NCBI GenBank assembly: GCA_035934555.1
Contig: DASYXT010000118.1
Span: 1-64,000, forward strand
Direction: 5' to 3'
Source: DASYXT01 sp035934555
GTDB lineage: Bacteria > Verrucomicrobiota > Verrucomicrobiia > Limisphaerales > UBA8199
Length of the DNA: 64,000 nt
The notes below the pieces were generated by a model, which saw nothing but the letters and a program-made list of their open reading frames with translations, was not told where the DNA came from and did not search any database. Below are positions 33,808-40,849 of this stretch, in pieces. A program made the translations under genes and the position numbers. Every line of letters begins with the position of its first letter. Position 1 is the stretch's first letter.

Positions 33808-36156
33808 ATGCAACCGATTGTCCTCAAGCTCCGATTCACTGCGGTTCTATTATCCAGTTTAGTCTGCTTCTCGACGGCCCGCGCGCAGACCGATCAGCCC
33901 ATTTATAGCGATTCCCTGCAAAACGGTTGGCAAAACTGGAGCTGGGGTTCGGTGCTGAACTTTAACAACTCCAGCCCAGTCCATTCGGGCGCGGCCTCGA
34001 TAGCGGTGACCATCACCAATTATTGGGTGACAAACATGTGGGGCGCCCTTTACCTGGAGCATGCCCCTTTTGACTCAACGCCCTATACGAATCTGACGTT
34101 TTGGATTAACGGAGGCGTGGCTGGCGGTCAGTCGCTGCAGATAGCCGCGACTCTAAATGGCAGCGCGCAACCAAGCGTCCCGGTTCCGGCGCCAACGGCC
34201 GGAACGTGGCAGCAAGTCACTATCTCGCTCGCGAGCCTCGGCGTCGCGAATAACGCCAACTTCGACGGCTTTTGGATTCAGGAGACTGTGAGCACGCCGC
34301 TGCCGACATTTTACATCGATGACATCACGCTGGTCGCCAGTACGACGCCGCCGGTGACCAATACGCCCGTGACCGTCACCGTTGATGCGCAACTGAACCG
34401 CCACCCGATCAGCCGGCTCATTTACGGCGTGGCGTTTGCCGCCTCGAATCAGCTTTCGGATTTGAATTTCACGCTGAATCGTTCGGGAGGAAATGAAGAA
34501 ACCACCTATAACTGGCAGCTCAATGCGCATGGCAAAGGAGCTGATTGGTACTTTGAGAGCTATCCCGACGCGAGTTCCACGCCAGGGGCAAGCGCCGATG
34601 GCTTGGTTGCGGACAGCAAGTCCGGCGGCGCGGCTCCTTTGATCACGCTGCCCATGATCGGCTGGGCGCCTAAGCTCGGCCCCGGCCGCGCCATTCTCTG
34701 GAGCTATTCCGTGGCCAAATACGGTCCCCAGACTTCCGCCGACCCTTACCGGACCGACGCGGGCAGCGGCTTCAGCAGTACCAACAACAACCAGCCGATA
34801 ACCTGGAATGACCCCAATGATGCCTATTTCCCGACCAACACCACTTTCGTGCAAGGTTATGTCCAGCACCTGATGGGCAGGTGGGGGGCATCGACCAACG
34901 GCGGCGTGCCTTACTACATCATGGATAACGAGCACAGTCTTTGGTTTTCAACGCACCAGGACATCCATCCCATAGGCCCAACGATGCAGGAGATTTGGAC
35001 CAAAATGCTGGCCACCGCCAGCATGGTAAAATCCAACGACCCCAACGCGCTGGTGCTGGGACCGGAAGAGTGGGGCTGGAGCGGCTACTTCTACAGCGGG
35101 TACGACCAACAATGGTCCGGCCAGCACGGGGATTACAACCCCGCGGACTATCCGGACCGCGCCGCTAACGGCGGCTGGGATTACATGCCCTGGTTGCTCA
35201 ACCAATTCCATCAGCATGACGCCGGCACAGGCAAGCGGTTGCTCGACTATTTCACCCTGCACTGTTACCCGCAGGAGGCCAATGTGGGAGGCAATGACAC
35301 ATCGCCGGCTACCGTGCAGTTGCGCAACCAAAGCACCCGGCAACTGTGGGATACCAACTACGTGGATCCCAGTTGGATCAACAGCAAAATTATGCTGATT
35401 CCCCGTATGAAAAGCTGGGTTGCTTCGTACTACCCCGGCACAAAGATCGGCATCACCGAATACAACTGGGGCGCTGAAAGCTCCATTAGCGGCGCAACGG
35501 CCCAAGCGGACATCCTGGGCATTTTCGGCCGCGAGAGCCTGGATTTGGCGACGCGCTGGACGACGCCCGATCCCAGCACGCCCACTTACAAAGCAATGAA
35601 GATGTTCCGTAATTACGATGGCAGCGGTTCCGGTTTTGGAGATACGAGTGTCAACGCCGCCGGCCCCAATCCGGATAACGTTTCCACTTTTGCTGCGTTG
35701 CGGACGTCGGACGGCGCCCTGACGATTTTGGTCATCAACAAGCAACTCAACCTCAGCGCGACCACTACTGTTGTTGTGACCAATCGTTTGCTCAACGGCA
35801 CCGGGCAGGCCTGGCAACTAACTTCGGCCAATGCGATCACGCCGCTAGGCAGCTTCAGCTTTGCCGGCACCACTTTTACAAGCACGGTCCCACCGCAGAG
35901 TATCACGTTATATGTCCTGCCACCGGCCGCCGCGCCGCCCCCGCCCCAGTTGCGCGCGGGAAACCTCAGCACGTCCGGTGCGTTTGATCTTTGGCTTTAC
36001 GGGACTGCCGGCCAGCGCTATGCCTTACAGGCGTCCGGCGACCTGCGCACATGGCGAGACCTGCTGACCAACACCCTTTCGGGCACTTCCTGGCATATCG
36101 TGCGCGGGTCGAGCGACGGCCCACAGCAGTTTTATCGGGGGCTGTGGACCCCCTGA
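33808..36156 (+). CDS. Secreted glycoside hydrolase family 44 (endoglucanase/xyloglucanase type)
   Basis: A 782-residue protein from ATG 33808; the open frame upstream runs through palindromic repeats and is not coding. Residues 1-26 are a signal peptide (ending ARA). Residues ~30-178 form a carbohydrate-binding-like beta-sandwich (NGWQNWSWGSVLNF, ending PTFYIDDITLV). Residues ~188-690 match GH44: LIYGVAFAA, NRSGGNEETTYNWQL, ADWYFES, the acid/base Glu375 in MDNEHSLW and the nucleophile Glu551 in GITEYNWGAE. Family members hydrolyse beta-1,4-glucans such as cellulose, xyloglucan or glucomannan. The C-terminal ~70 residues are the module shared with other secreted proteins here. Confidence 0.9.
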   Translation: MQPIVLKLRFTAVLLSSLVCFSTARAQTDQPIYSDSLQNGWQNWSWGSVLNFNNSSPVHSGAASIAVTITNYWVTNMWGALYLEHAPFDSTPYTNLTFWINGGVAGGQSLQIAATLNGSAQPSVPVPAPTAGTWQQVTISLASLGVANNANFDGFWIQETVSTPLPTFYIDDITLVASTTPPVTNTPVTVTVDAQLNRHPISRLIYGVAFAASNQLSDLNFTLNRSGGNEETTYNWQLNAHGKGADWYFESYPDASSTPGASADGLVADSKSGGAAPLITLPMIGWAPKLGPGRAILWSYSVAKYGPQTSADPYRTDAGSGFSSTNNNQPITWNDPNDAYFPTNTTFVQGYVQHLMGRWGASTNGGVPYYIMDNEHSLWFSTHQDIHPIGPTMQEIWTKMLATASMVKSNDPNALVLGPEEWGWSGYFYSGYDQQWSGQHGDYNPADYPDRAANGGWDYMPWLLNQFHQHDAGTGKRLLDYFTLHCYPQEANVGGNDTSPATVQLRNQSTRQLWDTNYVDPSWINSKIMLIPRMKSWVASYYPGTKIGITEYNWGAESSISGATAQADILGIFGRESLDLATRWTTPDPSTPTYKAMKMFRNYDGSGSGFGDTSVNAAGPNPDNVSTFAALRTSDGALTILVINKQLNLSATTTVVVTNRLLNGTGQAWQLTSANAITPLGSFSFAGTTFTSTVPPQSITLYVLPPAAAPPPPQLRAGNLSTSGAFDLWLYGTAGQRYALQASGDLRTWRDLLTNTLSGTSWHIVRGSSDGPQQFYRGLWTP

Positions 36157-36196
36157 GGCCAGAGATCAGAAGTCAGAGGTCAAAGATCAGAAATTG
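36157..36196. repeat. Iterated TCAGAG-type simple repeat
   Basis: Five imperfect units such as AGATCAG, AAGTCAG and AGGTCAAAG follow directly after the stop of the GH44 gene. The same kind of sequence occurs at 30238-30268. Confidence 0.6.
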
Positions 36197-36263
36197 GCAG
36201 TACGTAATTCGGCCTGCAATTATTCGCTTTCAATTTTTCGGCCCTTTTTCTTACGATGGCGCC

Positions 36264-36668
36264 ATGCCGGAGATTGTCGAATTTGTGAATCGCGGGGCGG
36301 CCACGGTTACACCGGGGGTTGTGGAGAAGATGCTGCGGCATCTGCCACAATGGAAACTGGAGTTCACGCAGATTTATGAGCCGTTGTTCCCGCACCTGGT
36401 GGACCAACTGGAATTCCTGGCCAATGCGGTCGAAGACACGGCCGAAGGGGCTTACAAAGATCTGCCGTATCATGCTTTCGCCCAGGCCGTGTTTGCCCTC
36501 ATCTATTCCCATAAAAAGGTCGGCATTATTCCTGACAGCGTATTGAACCTCGGCCGGGCGGATGATTCCAGCGTGGTGCGGGCCGTGCTCATTCAGAACG
36601 AAAAGGCCTTCGCCATTTACGCCGCCACGCAGAACGTAGAATGGTCGCGGATTACCAGCCAGCCCTGA
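36264..36668 (+). CDS. Small DUF1232/YkvA-like protein
   Basis: A 134-residue protein from ATG 36264; the frame is open upstream only because it runs through the GH44 gene in another frame. The C-terminal half has the YkvA-type pattern: LPYHAFAQAVFALIYSHKKVGIIPDSVLNLGRADDSSVVRAV in two parts, that is, a helix, then IIPD, then LG-x-x-DD. Family members are small proteins of unknown function. There is no signal peptide and no convincing membrane span. Convergent with the esterase-like gene. Confidence 0.7.
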   Translation: MPEIVEFVNRGAATVTPGVVEKMLRHLPQWKLEFTQIYEPLFPHLVDQLEFLANAVEDTAEGAYKDLPYHAFAQAVFALIYSHKKVGIIPDSVLNLGRADDSSVVRAVLIQNEKAFAIYAATQNVEWSRITSQP

Positions 36669-36680
36669 GCCCGCTGCTGC

Positions 36681-37679
36681 TCAGCGCACCATCCTCAATC
36701 CTGACGCTGCGCTGGGTTGGTTGGTTTGTTCTATACTATCGAGGCTGCTGGTCTCCAGGAATCGGCGGAACGTCTCATGCTTTGACACCACCTCGTCATG
36801 GGGCAGCTCGCTGAATAAGAAGCACGCCCGCTGTGGCCGGAGTTCCTCGAGGGTGACAGCCGCTTCCTGACCGCAGAAAAGCGGTGTCCCTCGTTGGCGT
36901 AGCAGCTCCATCAGTCTTTCGGTTTCGGTCTTCGTTCCTCCGTGTTCGGTGTAAATATCCAGCAGCCGGCCGTGCTGCGTATCAAGCCAGTGGACAAATT
37001 GGTCCGTGCGGGCATACAGGGCGTCGAAGAGCCAGACCTCACGCACGTGGTCGGTCAAGCCGCCATGGTCCAGAATCGAGCCCATCACCTGGTACCCGCC
37101 GCTGTGCCCGGAAAGAATGAGATTACCCAGGGCAAAGTCCTTCCGCGGCAAACTCGAACGCGCGCGCAATGCGTCCTGGACTTCGCCCATAAAGCGCTTG
37201 AACCCGTCCACCTCTTCGAGTTTTCCGCCTGAAGAATCCGGCGCATTCTTCGGCCCCTGCGGGACGATCAGAATAGCGTTGCGCCGGCTTTCAGCCATTT
37301 GTTCGATCAAGCGGTAACGCTCCAGCACATGCGATACCTGGTTGCGCCAGCCATGAAAGTGGATCACAAAATCTACGCGGCCCATCTCGCGAAAACCTTT
37401 CGGGATAAAAATCGCCACGGTGCTGTCCGAGTAATGCGCGGCTTCCGAGTAGAATTCGACGACCGGCTGACCGGCGTCGTCCGTGTGGCGGTAGGAATGG
37501 CCCTCCGCGCGGCTGGGATGTGGAAAGGGCGCTGTCAAGAATTGCGTGACGATGAGTTCGCCGTAGGGGGAATAGGTCTGGGCGAGGTCCTCAGCGCCAG
37601 CCGGCAATAGACCAAACGCGGCGGTCAGCAGGAGAATCGCTATCACCCGCTTCCTCGACTCACTCGGCTCAGCGCGCAT
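36681..37679 (-). CDS. Exported alpha/beta-hydrolase-like protein
   Basis: A 332-residue protein with a signal peptide (hydrophobic residues ~11-28). FVIHFHGWRNQV and AILIVPQGPKNAPDSSG suggest the oxyanion region, and LILSGHSGGYQVMG contains the nucleophile elbow GHSGG (serine in Gly-x-Ser-x-Gly). The acid could be an aspartate near VWLFDALYA and the histidine that near LPHDEVVSKHE. It probably hydrolyses an ester in the periplasm. Its first codons overlap the end of the DUF1080 gene by about 11 bases, so the two are probably co-transcribed. Confidence 0.7.
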   Translation of the reverse strand: MRAEPSESRKRVIAILLLTAAFGLLPAGAEDLAQTYSPYGELIVTQFLTAPFPHPSRAEGHSYRHTDDAGQPVVEFYSEAAHYSDSTVAIFIPKGFREMGRVDFVIHFHGWRNQVSHVLERYRLIEQMAESRRNAILIVPQGPKNAPDSSGGKLEEVDGFKRFMGEVQDALRARSSLPRKDFALGNLILSGHSGGYQVMGSILDHGGLTDHVREVWLFDALYARTDQFVHWLDTQHGRLLDIYTEHGGTKTETERLMELLRQRGTPLFCGQEAAVTLEELRPQRACFLFSELPHDEVVSKHETFRRFLETSSLDSIEQTNQPSAASGLRMVR

Positions 37680-38349
37680 CGGAACCCAGTTCCTTCAATT
37701 TGAGCTTTCGGAACATGATGCGGTAGCCTTCCGCTTCGAGCGCGATATAGCCGCGCGGCATGCCGCAATCCGAGTACTGGCAGGTGACTGCGCCGTTGAG
37801 CCACACCGTAAGCACCTTGCCCCGCGCGCTCAATTCCAGCGTATTCCATTCACCCGGTGGGTTCATCCGCTCTTCTGCCGGCTTGAGTTTGAAGCGCTTG
37901 AGGTGGCCCTCAACTGGTCCCTCGCCAAACAGGTACCCACCGTCCATGGATAATTGGGCCTGGTACCAAATATCGCCCTTGGCCGAATTGCGCGTAAAAA
38001 CCCCGCTATTGTAATTCCGATTGGTGCCGGTGACCGGCGTGAAGGCAAATTCCACATGGAACACGCAATCGCCCAACTCGCGATCAAACCGCAACATTTC
38101 ATGGCCGCCATCGCCATCGCAACGCAACACTGCTTCCGAACCGGCCGTGTGCCATTGCGCCCGGCCCAAAGGGTGGTCTGGTGGGATGGTCATGCGCGTC
38201 CAGCCCTTGAGGTCGGGCCCGGGCTGAATATCAGTCCAACCGGCTGGGTGCTGTTCCAATAGGCTGGGCGAGATGCTGCCGGCGCCGGACGCGATGACCA
38301 AACTGCTGGCAGAGATCAGCACCCAAAGAAAGCGTGTGAGTGTGTGCAC
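37669..38349 (-). CDS. DUF1080 (3-keto-disaccharide hydrolase-like) exported protein
   Basis: A 226-residue exported protein (signal peptide residues 1-23). The rest is a concanavalin-like beta-sandwich typical of DUF1080: GWTRMTIPPDHPLG, ELGDCVFHVEFAFTPVTGTNRNYNSGVFTR, PPGEWNTLELSARGKVLTVWLNGAV and YIALEAEGYRIMFRKLKLKEL. Characterised members cleave 3-keto-glycosides produced by Gfo/Idh/MocA oxidoreductases. A Tat-exported Gfo/Idh/MocA protein is encoded at 58657-59955 in this window. It overlaps the downstream esterase-like gene. Confidence 0.85.
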   Translation of the reverse strand: MHTLTRFLWVLISASSLVIASGAGSISPSLLEQHPAGWTDIQPGPDLKGWTRMTIPPDHPLGRAQWHTAGSEAVLRCDGDGGHEMLRFDRELGDCVFHVEFAFTPVTGTNRNYNSGVFTRNSAKGDIWYQAQLSMDGGYLFGEGPVEGHLKRFKLKPAEERMNPPGEWNTLELSARGKVLTVWLNGAVTCQYSDCGMPRGYIALEAEGYRIMFRKLKLKELGSDAR

Positions 38350-38602
38350 GATGATGTCTTACCGCATCGGCCGCGGGCAATCAAGGTTTTGAAAAGAGCC
38401 CAAAAGACCCGTCCAGAGAGAACGGACATTCTTTAGAACGAAATATCACGCATTGGCGAGGTAGTCTCCGCCCGGATAACTGCCTGAAATTGAGAAATGG
38501 CGGCGCTTTCGGCGCGCGAAAAGTTGAAGAGTTTTGGTTATTGCCATAGTCCTCCGGTTCACCTATTTTATGCCCCTTTGAAAAATTGAATTTCTTGCGC
38601 CC

Positions 38603-39268
38603 ATGCCAAAAACTGAAGTCATTCTAACTCACAATATCGTCGGCCTCGGCGGCGAGAGCGACCAGGTGAAGGTCGCCGCCGGCTACGCCCGCAATTACCT
38701 GTTCCCCCAGGGGCTGGCAATTCCCGTCACCGGGGCCAACAAGCGCCAGCTGGAATCGCTCAAGCAGCGCCGCGCCGAGCGTGAAGCCCACGAGCTCAAC
38801 ACCATGACCGAGCTCTCCAAGAGCATCTCCAAACTGCTCTGTGTCATCACCGTTAAAACCGGTGAGGACGGCAAGATGTTCGGCACTGTCACCTCGGGAA
38901 TGATCGCCGACCAGCTCAAGACTCAGTTCGACATCTCGCTGGACAAGAGAAAGATCCACCTGGACGCGCCGATCCGCGCTCTCGGCGATTACGAAGTCGT
39001 GCTGCGCCTGCATCCAGACGTGACTTCCTCCCTCAAGGTCCACGTCGAAAGCAGCACGCCTCTCGCTGTGCCGACCGCAGCGCCGGCGACCGAAGCAAAG
39101 GCTGAGGAGCCCCGCACCGAGAAACGCGGACGTCGCCCGGAACCTGGCGCGGAACGCCGAACCGAAAAGGGCCACAAGACGGCCTCAGGTGAAAAGCCGT
39201 CGGGCAAAGCTGAGAAAGGCGAACGCCCCGCTCGGCCCGAAAGAGGTCCCAAAGGCAAAACGGAGTAA
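38603..39268 (+). CDS. rplI: Ribosomal protein bL9 with long basic C-terminal tail
   Basis: A 221-residue bL9. The first ~150 residues are normal: the rRNA-binding N-domain (LTHNIVGLGGESDQVKVAAGYARNYL in two parts, PQGLAIPVTG), the long connecting helix (RAEREAHELNTMTELSKSI) and the C-domain (GKMFGTVTSGMIADQL, HLDAPIRALGDYEVVLRLHPDV). The remaining ~70 residues, absent from standard bL9, are Lys/Arg/Glu/Pro/Ala-rich and disordered-looking. It is not next to rpsF/ssb/rpsR, its usual operon. A strong terminator follows. Confidence 0.95.
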   Translation: MPKTEVILTHNIVGLGGESDQVKVAAGYARNYLFPQGLAIPVTGANKRQLESLKQRRAEREAHELNTMTELSKSISKLLCVITVKTGEDGKMFGTVTSGMIADQLKTQFDISLDKRKIHLDAPIRALGDYEVVLRLHPDVTSSLKVHVESSTPLAVPTAAPATEAKAEEPRTEKRGRRPEPGAERRTEKGHKTASGEKPSGKAEKGERPARPERGPKGKTE

Positions 39269-39286
39269 ACATCCCGATTTCGAACG

Positions 39287-39318
39287 CCAGACCACAAGGT
39301 CTGGCCCTTTTTTTTGCC
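39287..39318 (+). terminator. Rho-independent terminator of rplI
   Basis: Perfect 8-bp stem GCCAGACC/GGTCTGGC with loop acaa, followed by a run of eight T residues, 18 bases after the rplI stop. Confidence 0.9.
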
Positions 39319-39330
39319 CAACCAGGGCCA

Positions 39331-39390
39331 GTAACCACAAAGAACGCAAAAACGAGAACTAGGTTTGCGCCTTTGTTTCTCTTTGAGTGC
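39331..39390. repeat. ACGCAAAG-type dispersed inverted repeat, degenerate copy
   Basis: ACAAAGAACGCAAAAACGAGA followed, about 15 bases on, by the roughly inverse TTTGCGCCTTTGTTTCTCTTTG. The same family is much better preserved at 50877-50941. Confidence 0.5.
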
Positions 39391-39458
39391 CTTTAGGGTT
39401 GCATCTTTTGCATTCTATGTCCACCAATCCCCAACCCTAAACCGTATTTGTCGAGCGC

Positions 39459-39486
39459 TTGACAACCGATTTCATAATGATATCAT
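39459..39486 (+). promoter_or_regulatory. Sigma-70-like promoter with palindrome, upstream of the SPFH gene
   Basis: A perfect TTGACA (39459-39464), a 16-base spacer, and TATCAT (39481-39486) as the -10. The -10 is part of a perfect 10-bp palindrome ATGATATCAT at 39477-39486, followed by ATTGATAA. The palindrome is well placed for a repressor; the small Arc-type protein at the end of this operon is a candidate binder (inference). Confidence 0.6.
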
Positions 39487-39528
39487 ATTGATAACAGACC
39501 GGGGTCATGGTCAAAAGAAAGAACATCT

Positions 39529-40521
39529 ATGAACGAATCAATTCTAAACACCAATCGTGAGCAGGTGGTGCAGGTGCAGCGCGGCGCGGTGTGGTTGCCG
39601 ATTATTCTATTGTTGGAATTGGGTGGGCTGGGGCTTTTCATCTATTCGGTGGCCATCAGCGATCGGTATGGTCACCCGGTTTGGCATTGGTTTGGATTGG
39701 GCCTGTTTTGCATGGTGTTCGCCGGCTTTCTTTTGCCCGGGCTCTTCACGTTGCAACCCAACGAGGCACGCGTGCTGATTCTGTTTGGCCGCTACAAAGG
39801 CACGGTGCGCCAGAGCGGGTTTCATTGGGGAAATCCGTTTTACTCGAACGGTAGCCGGCTGAAAGGGCTGCAGGTAACGGCGACGCAGGAAAAGCCGGCT
39901 GAAGCGCAGGTGAACTTTCGGGGCCTGACGCGAAACAAGATTTCGTTGCGGGTGCGCAACCTAATCAGCGACAAGCTCAAGGTGAACGATAATCGTGGGA
40001 ACCCAATCGAAATCGCGGCGGTGATCGTCTGGCGCGTGCAGGATACCGCCCAAGCGATGTTCGATGTGAACGATTACGAGACGTATGTCCGTATTCAGAG
40101 CGAGTCAGCGATTCGGCATGTGGCCAGCGCTTACGCTTATGATCATGGCGAGGAGCATGAGATCACGTTGCGCAGCGGTGTGGACGAGGTGTCGCAAGCG
40201 CTGAAGCAGGAACTGCAATTGCGGCTGGAAAAGGCCGGTGTGGCGGTCGAGGAAGCCCGGTTGACTCACTTGGCCTATGCGCCCGAGATCGCGCAGGCGA
40301 TGCTGCGCCGCCAGCAAGCCGAAGCCGTGATCGCGGCCCGCCAGAAAATCGTCCAGGGCGCGGTGAGCATGGTGGATATGGCGTTGCGCGACCTCGCAGA
40401 AAAAAATGTAGTGCACCTGGACGATGAGCGCCGGGCGTCGATGGTGAGCAACCTCATGGTCGTGCTGTGCGGCGAAACGGAGGTCCACCCCGTCGTCAAT
40501 ACCGGCACCCTCTATGCCTGA
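39529..40521 (+). CDS. SPFH/band-7 domain membrane protein
   Basis: A 330-residue protein with two N-terminal hydrophobic helices (residues ~20-42 and ~52-78), then the SPFH/band-7 domain (~78-250): NEARVLILFGRYKGTVRQSGFHW, RVRNLISDKLKVNDNRGNPIEIAA and IQSESAIRHVASAYAYD. A coiled helical segment (AMLRRQQAEAVIAARQKIVQGA) follows. Such proteins oligomerise on membranes as stomatin/flotillin-like scaffolds, often in stress responses. The start is ATG 39529, 43 bases after a strong promoter. The small Arc-type gene follows by 6 bases, and this pairing is seen in other bacteria as I recall. Confidence 0.9.
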   Translation: MNESILNTNREQVVQVQRGAVWLPIILLLELGGLGLFIYSVAISDRYGHPVWHWFGLGLFCMVFAGFLLPGLFTLQPNEARVLILFGRYKGTVRQSGFHWGNPFYSNGSRLKGLQVTATQEKPAEAQVNFRGLTRNKISLRVRNLISDKLKVNDNRGNPIEIAAVIVWRVQDTAQAMFDVNDYETYVRIQSESAIRHVASAYAYDHGEEHEITLRSGVDEVSQALKQELQLRLEKAGVAVEEARLTHLAYAPEIAQAMLRRQQAEAVIAARQKIVQGAVSMVDMALRDLAEKNVVHLDDERRASMVSNLMVVLCGETEVHPVVNTGTLYA

Positions 40522-40527
40522 GGCGGC

Positions 40528-40719
40528 ATGGCCGAGCGCAAATCATTCCTGTTACGGATTGATCCTGAGCTTTGGAAAGAGCTCGAGGCCTGGGCCGCCG
40601 AAGAACTGCGCAGCGTCAACGGCCAGATCGAGTACGTGCTGAAGCAAGCGGTGGGCAAACGAAAGGGCACGTTGCCGCCCCCACCTGCACCCAAGCAGGC
40701 CGGGGGCGGCTCCGAATGA
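40528..40719 (+). CDS. Arc-type ribbon-helix-helix DNA-binding protein
   Basis: A 63-residue protein. MAERKSFLLRIDPELWKELEAW has the beta-strand then helix of the Arc/MetJ family, and RSVNGQIEYVLKQAV is the second helix carrying NGQIE. The tail is Pro/Gly-rich. These proteins bind operators as dimers of a two-stranded ribbon. It is 6 bases downstream of the SPFH gene and almost certainly co-transcribed, so it may autoregulate the operon via the palindrome in its promoter. There is no toxin gene beside it. Confidence 0.8.
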   Translation: MAERKSFLLRIDPELWKELEAWAAEELRSVNGQIEYVLKQAVGKRKGTLPPPPAPKQAGGGSE

Positions 40720-40779
40720 AAATAGGACAACCGGTGCAGGCCGGCTCGGATTTGCCGCTATCTTCGCGCGCAAAACAAC

Positions 40780-40806
40780 GCTGCGGACAGGAATGTCCGC
40801 CTCCGC
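40780..40806. repeat. Single REP-like palindrome
   Basis: GCTGCGGACAGGAATGTCCGC, with a perfect GCGGACA/TGTCCGC stem, followed by CTCCGC. The arms resemble those of the doublets at 15767 and 48136, but only one half is present here. Confidence 0.55.
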
Positions 40807-40849
40807 ACGCCTTCACTGACCGGTTCGTACGCGGGTATCGCGGTTCGTT

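Noticed and set aside
34153..35817. Two long minus-strand frames opposite the GH44 gene
   Set aside because: GH44 catalytic motifs fix the plus-strand frame, and the antisense frames show no protein family.
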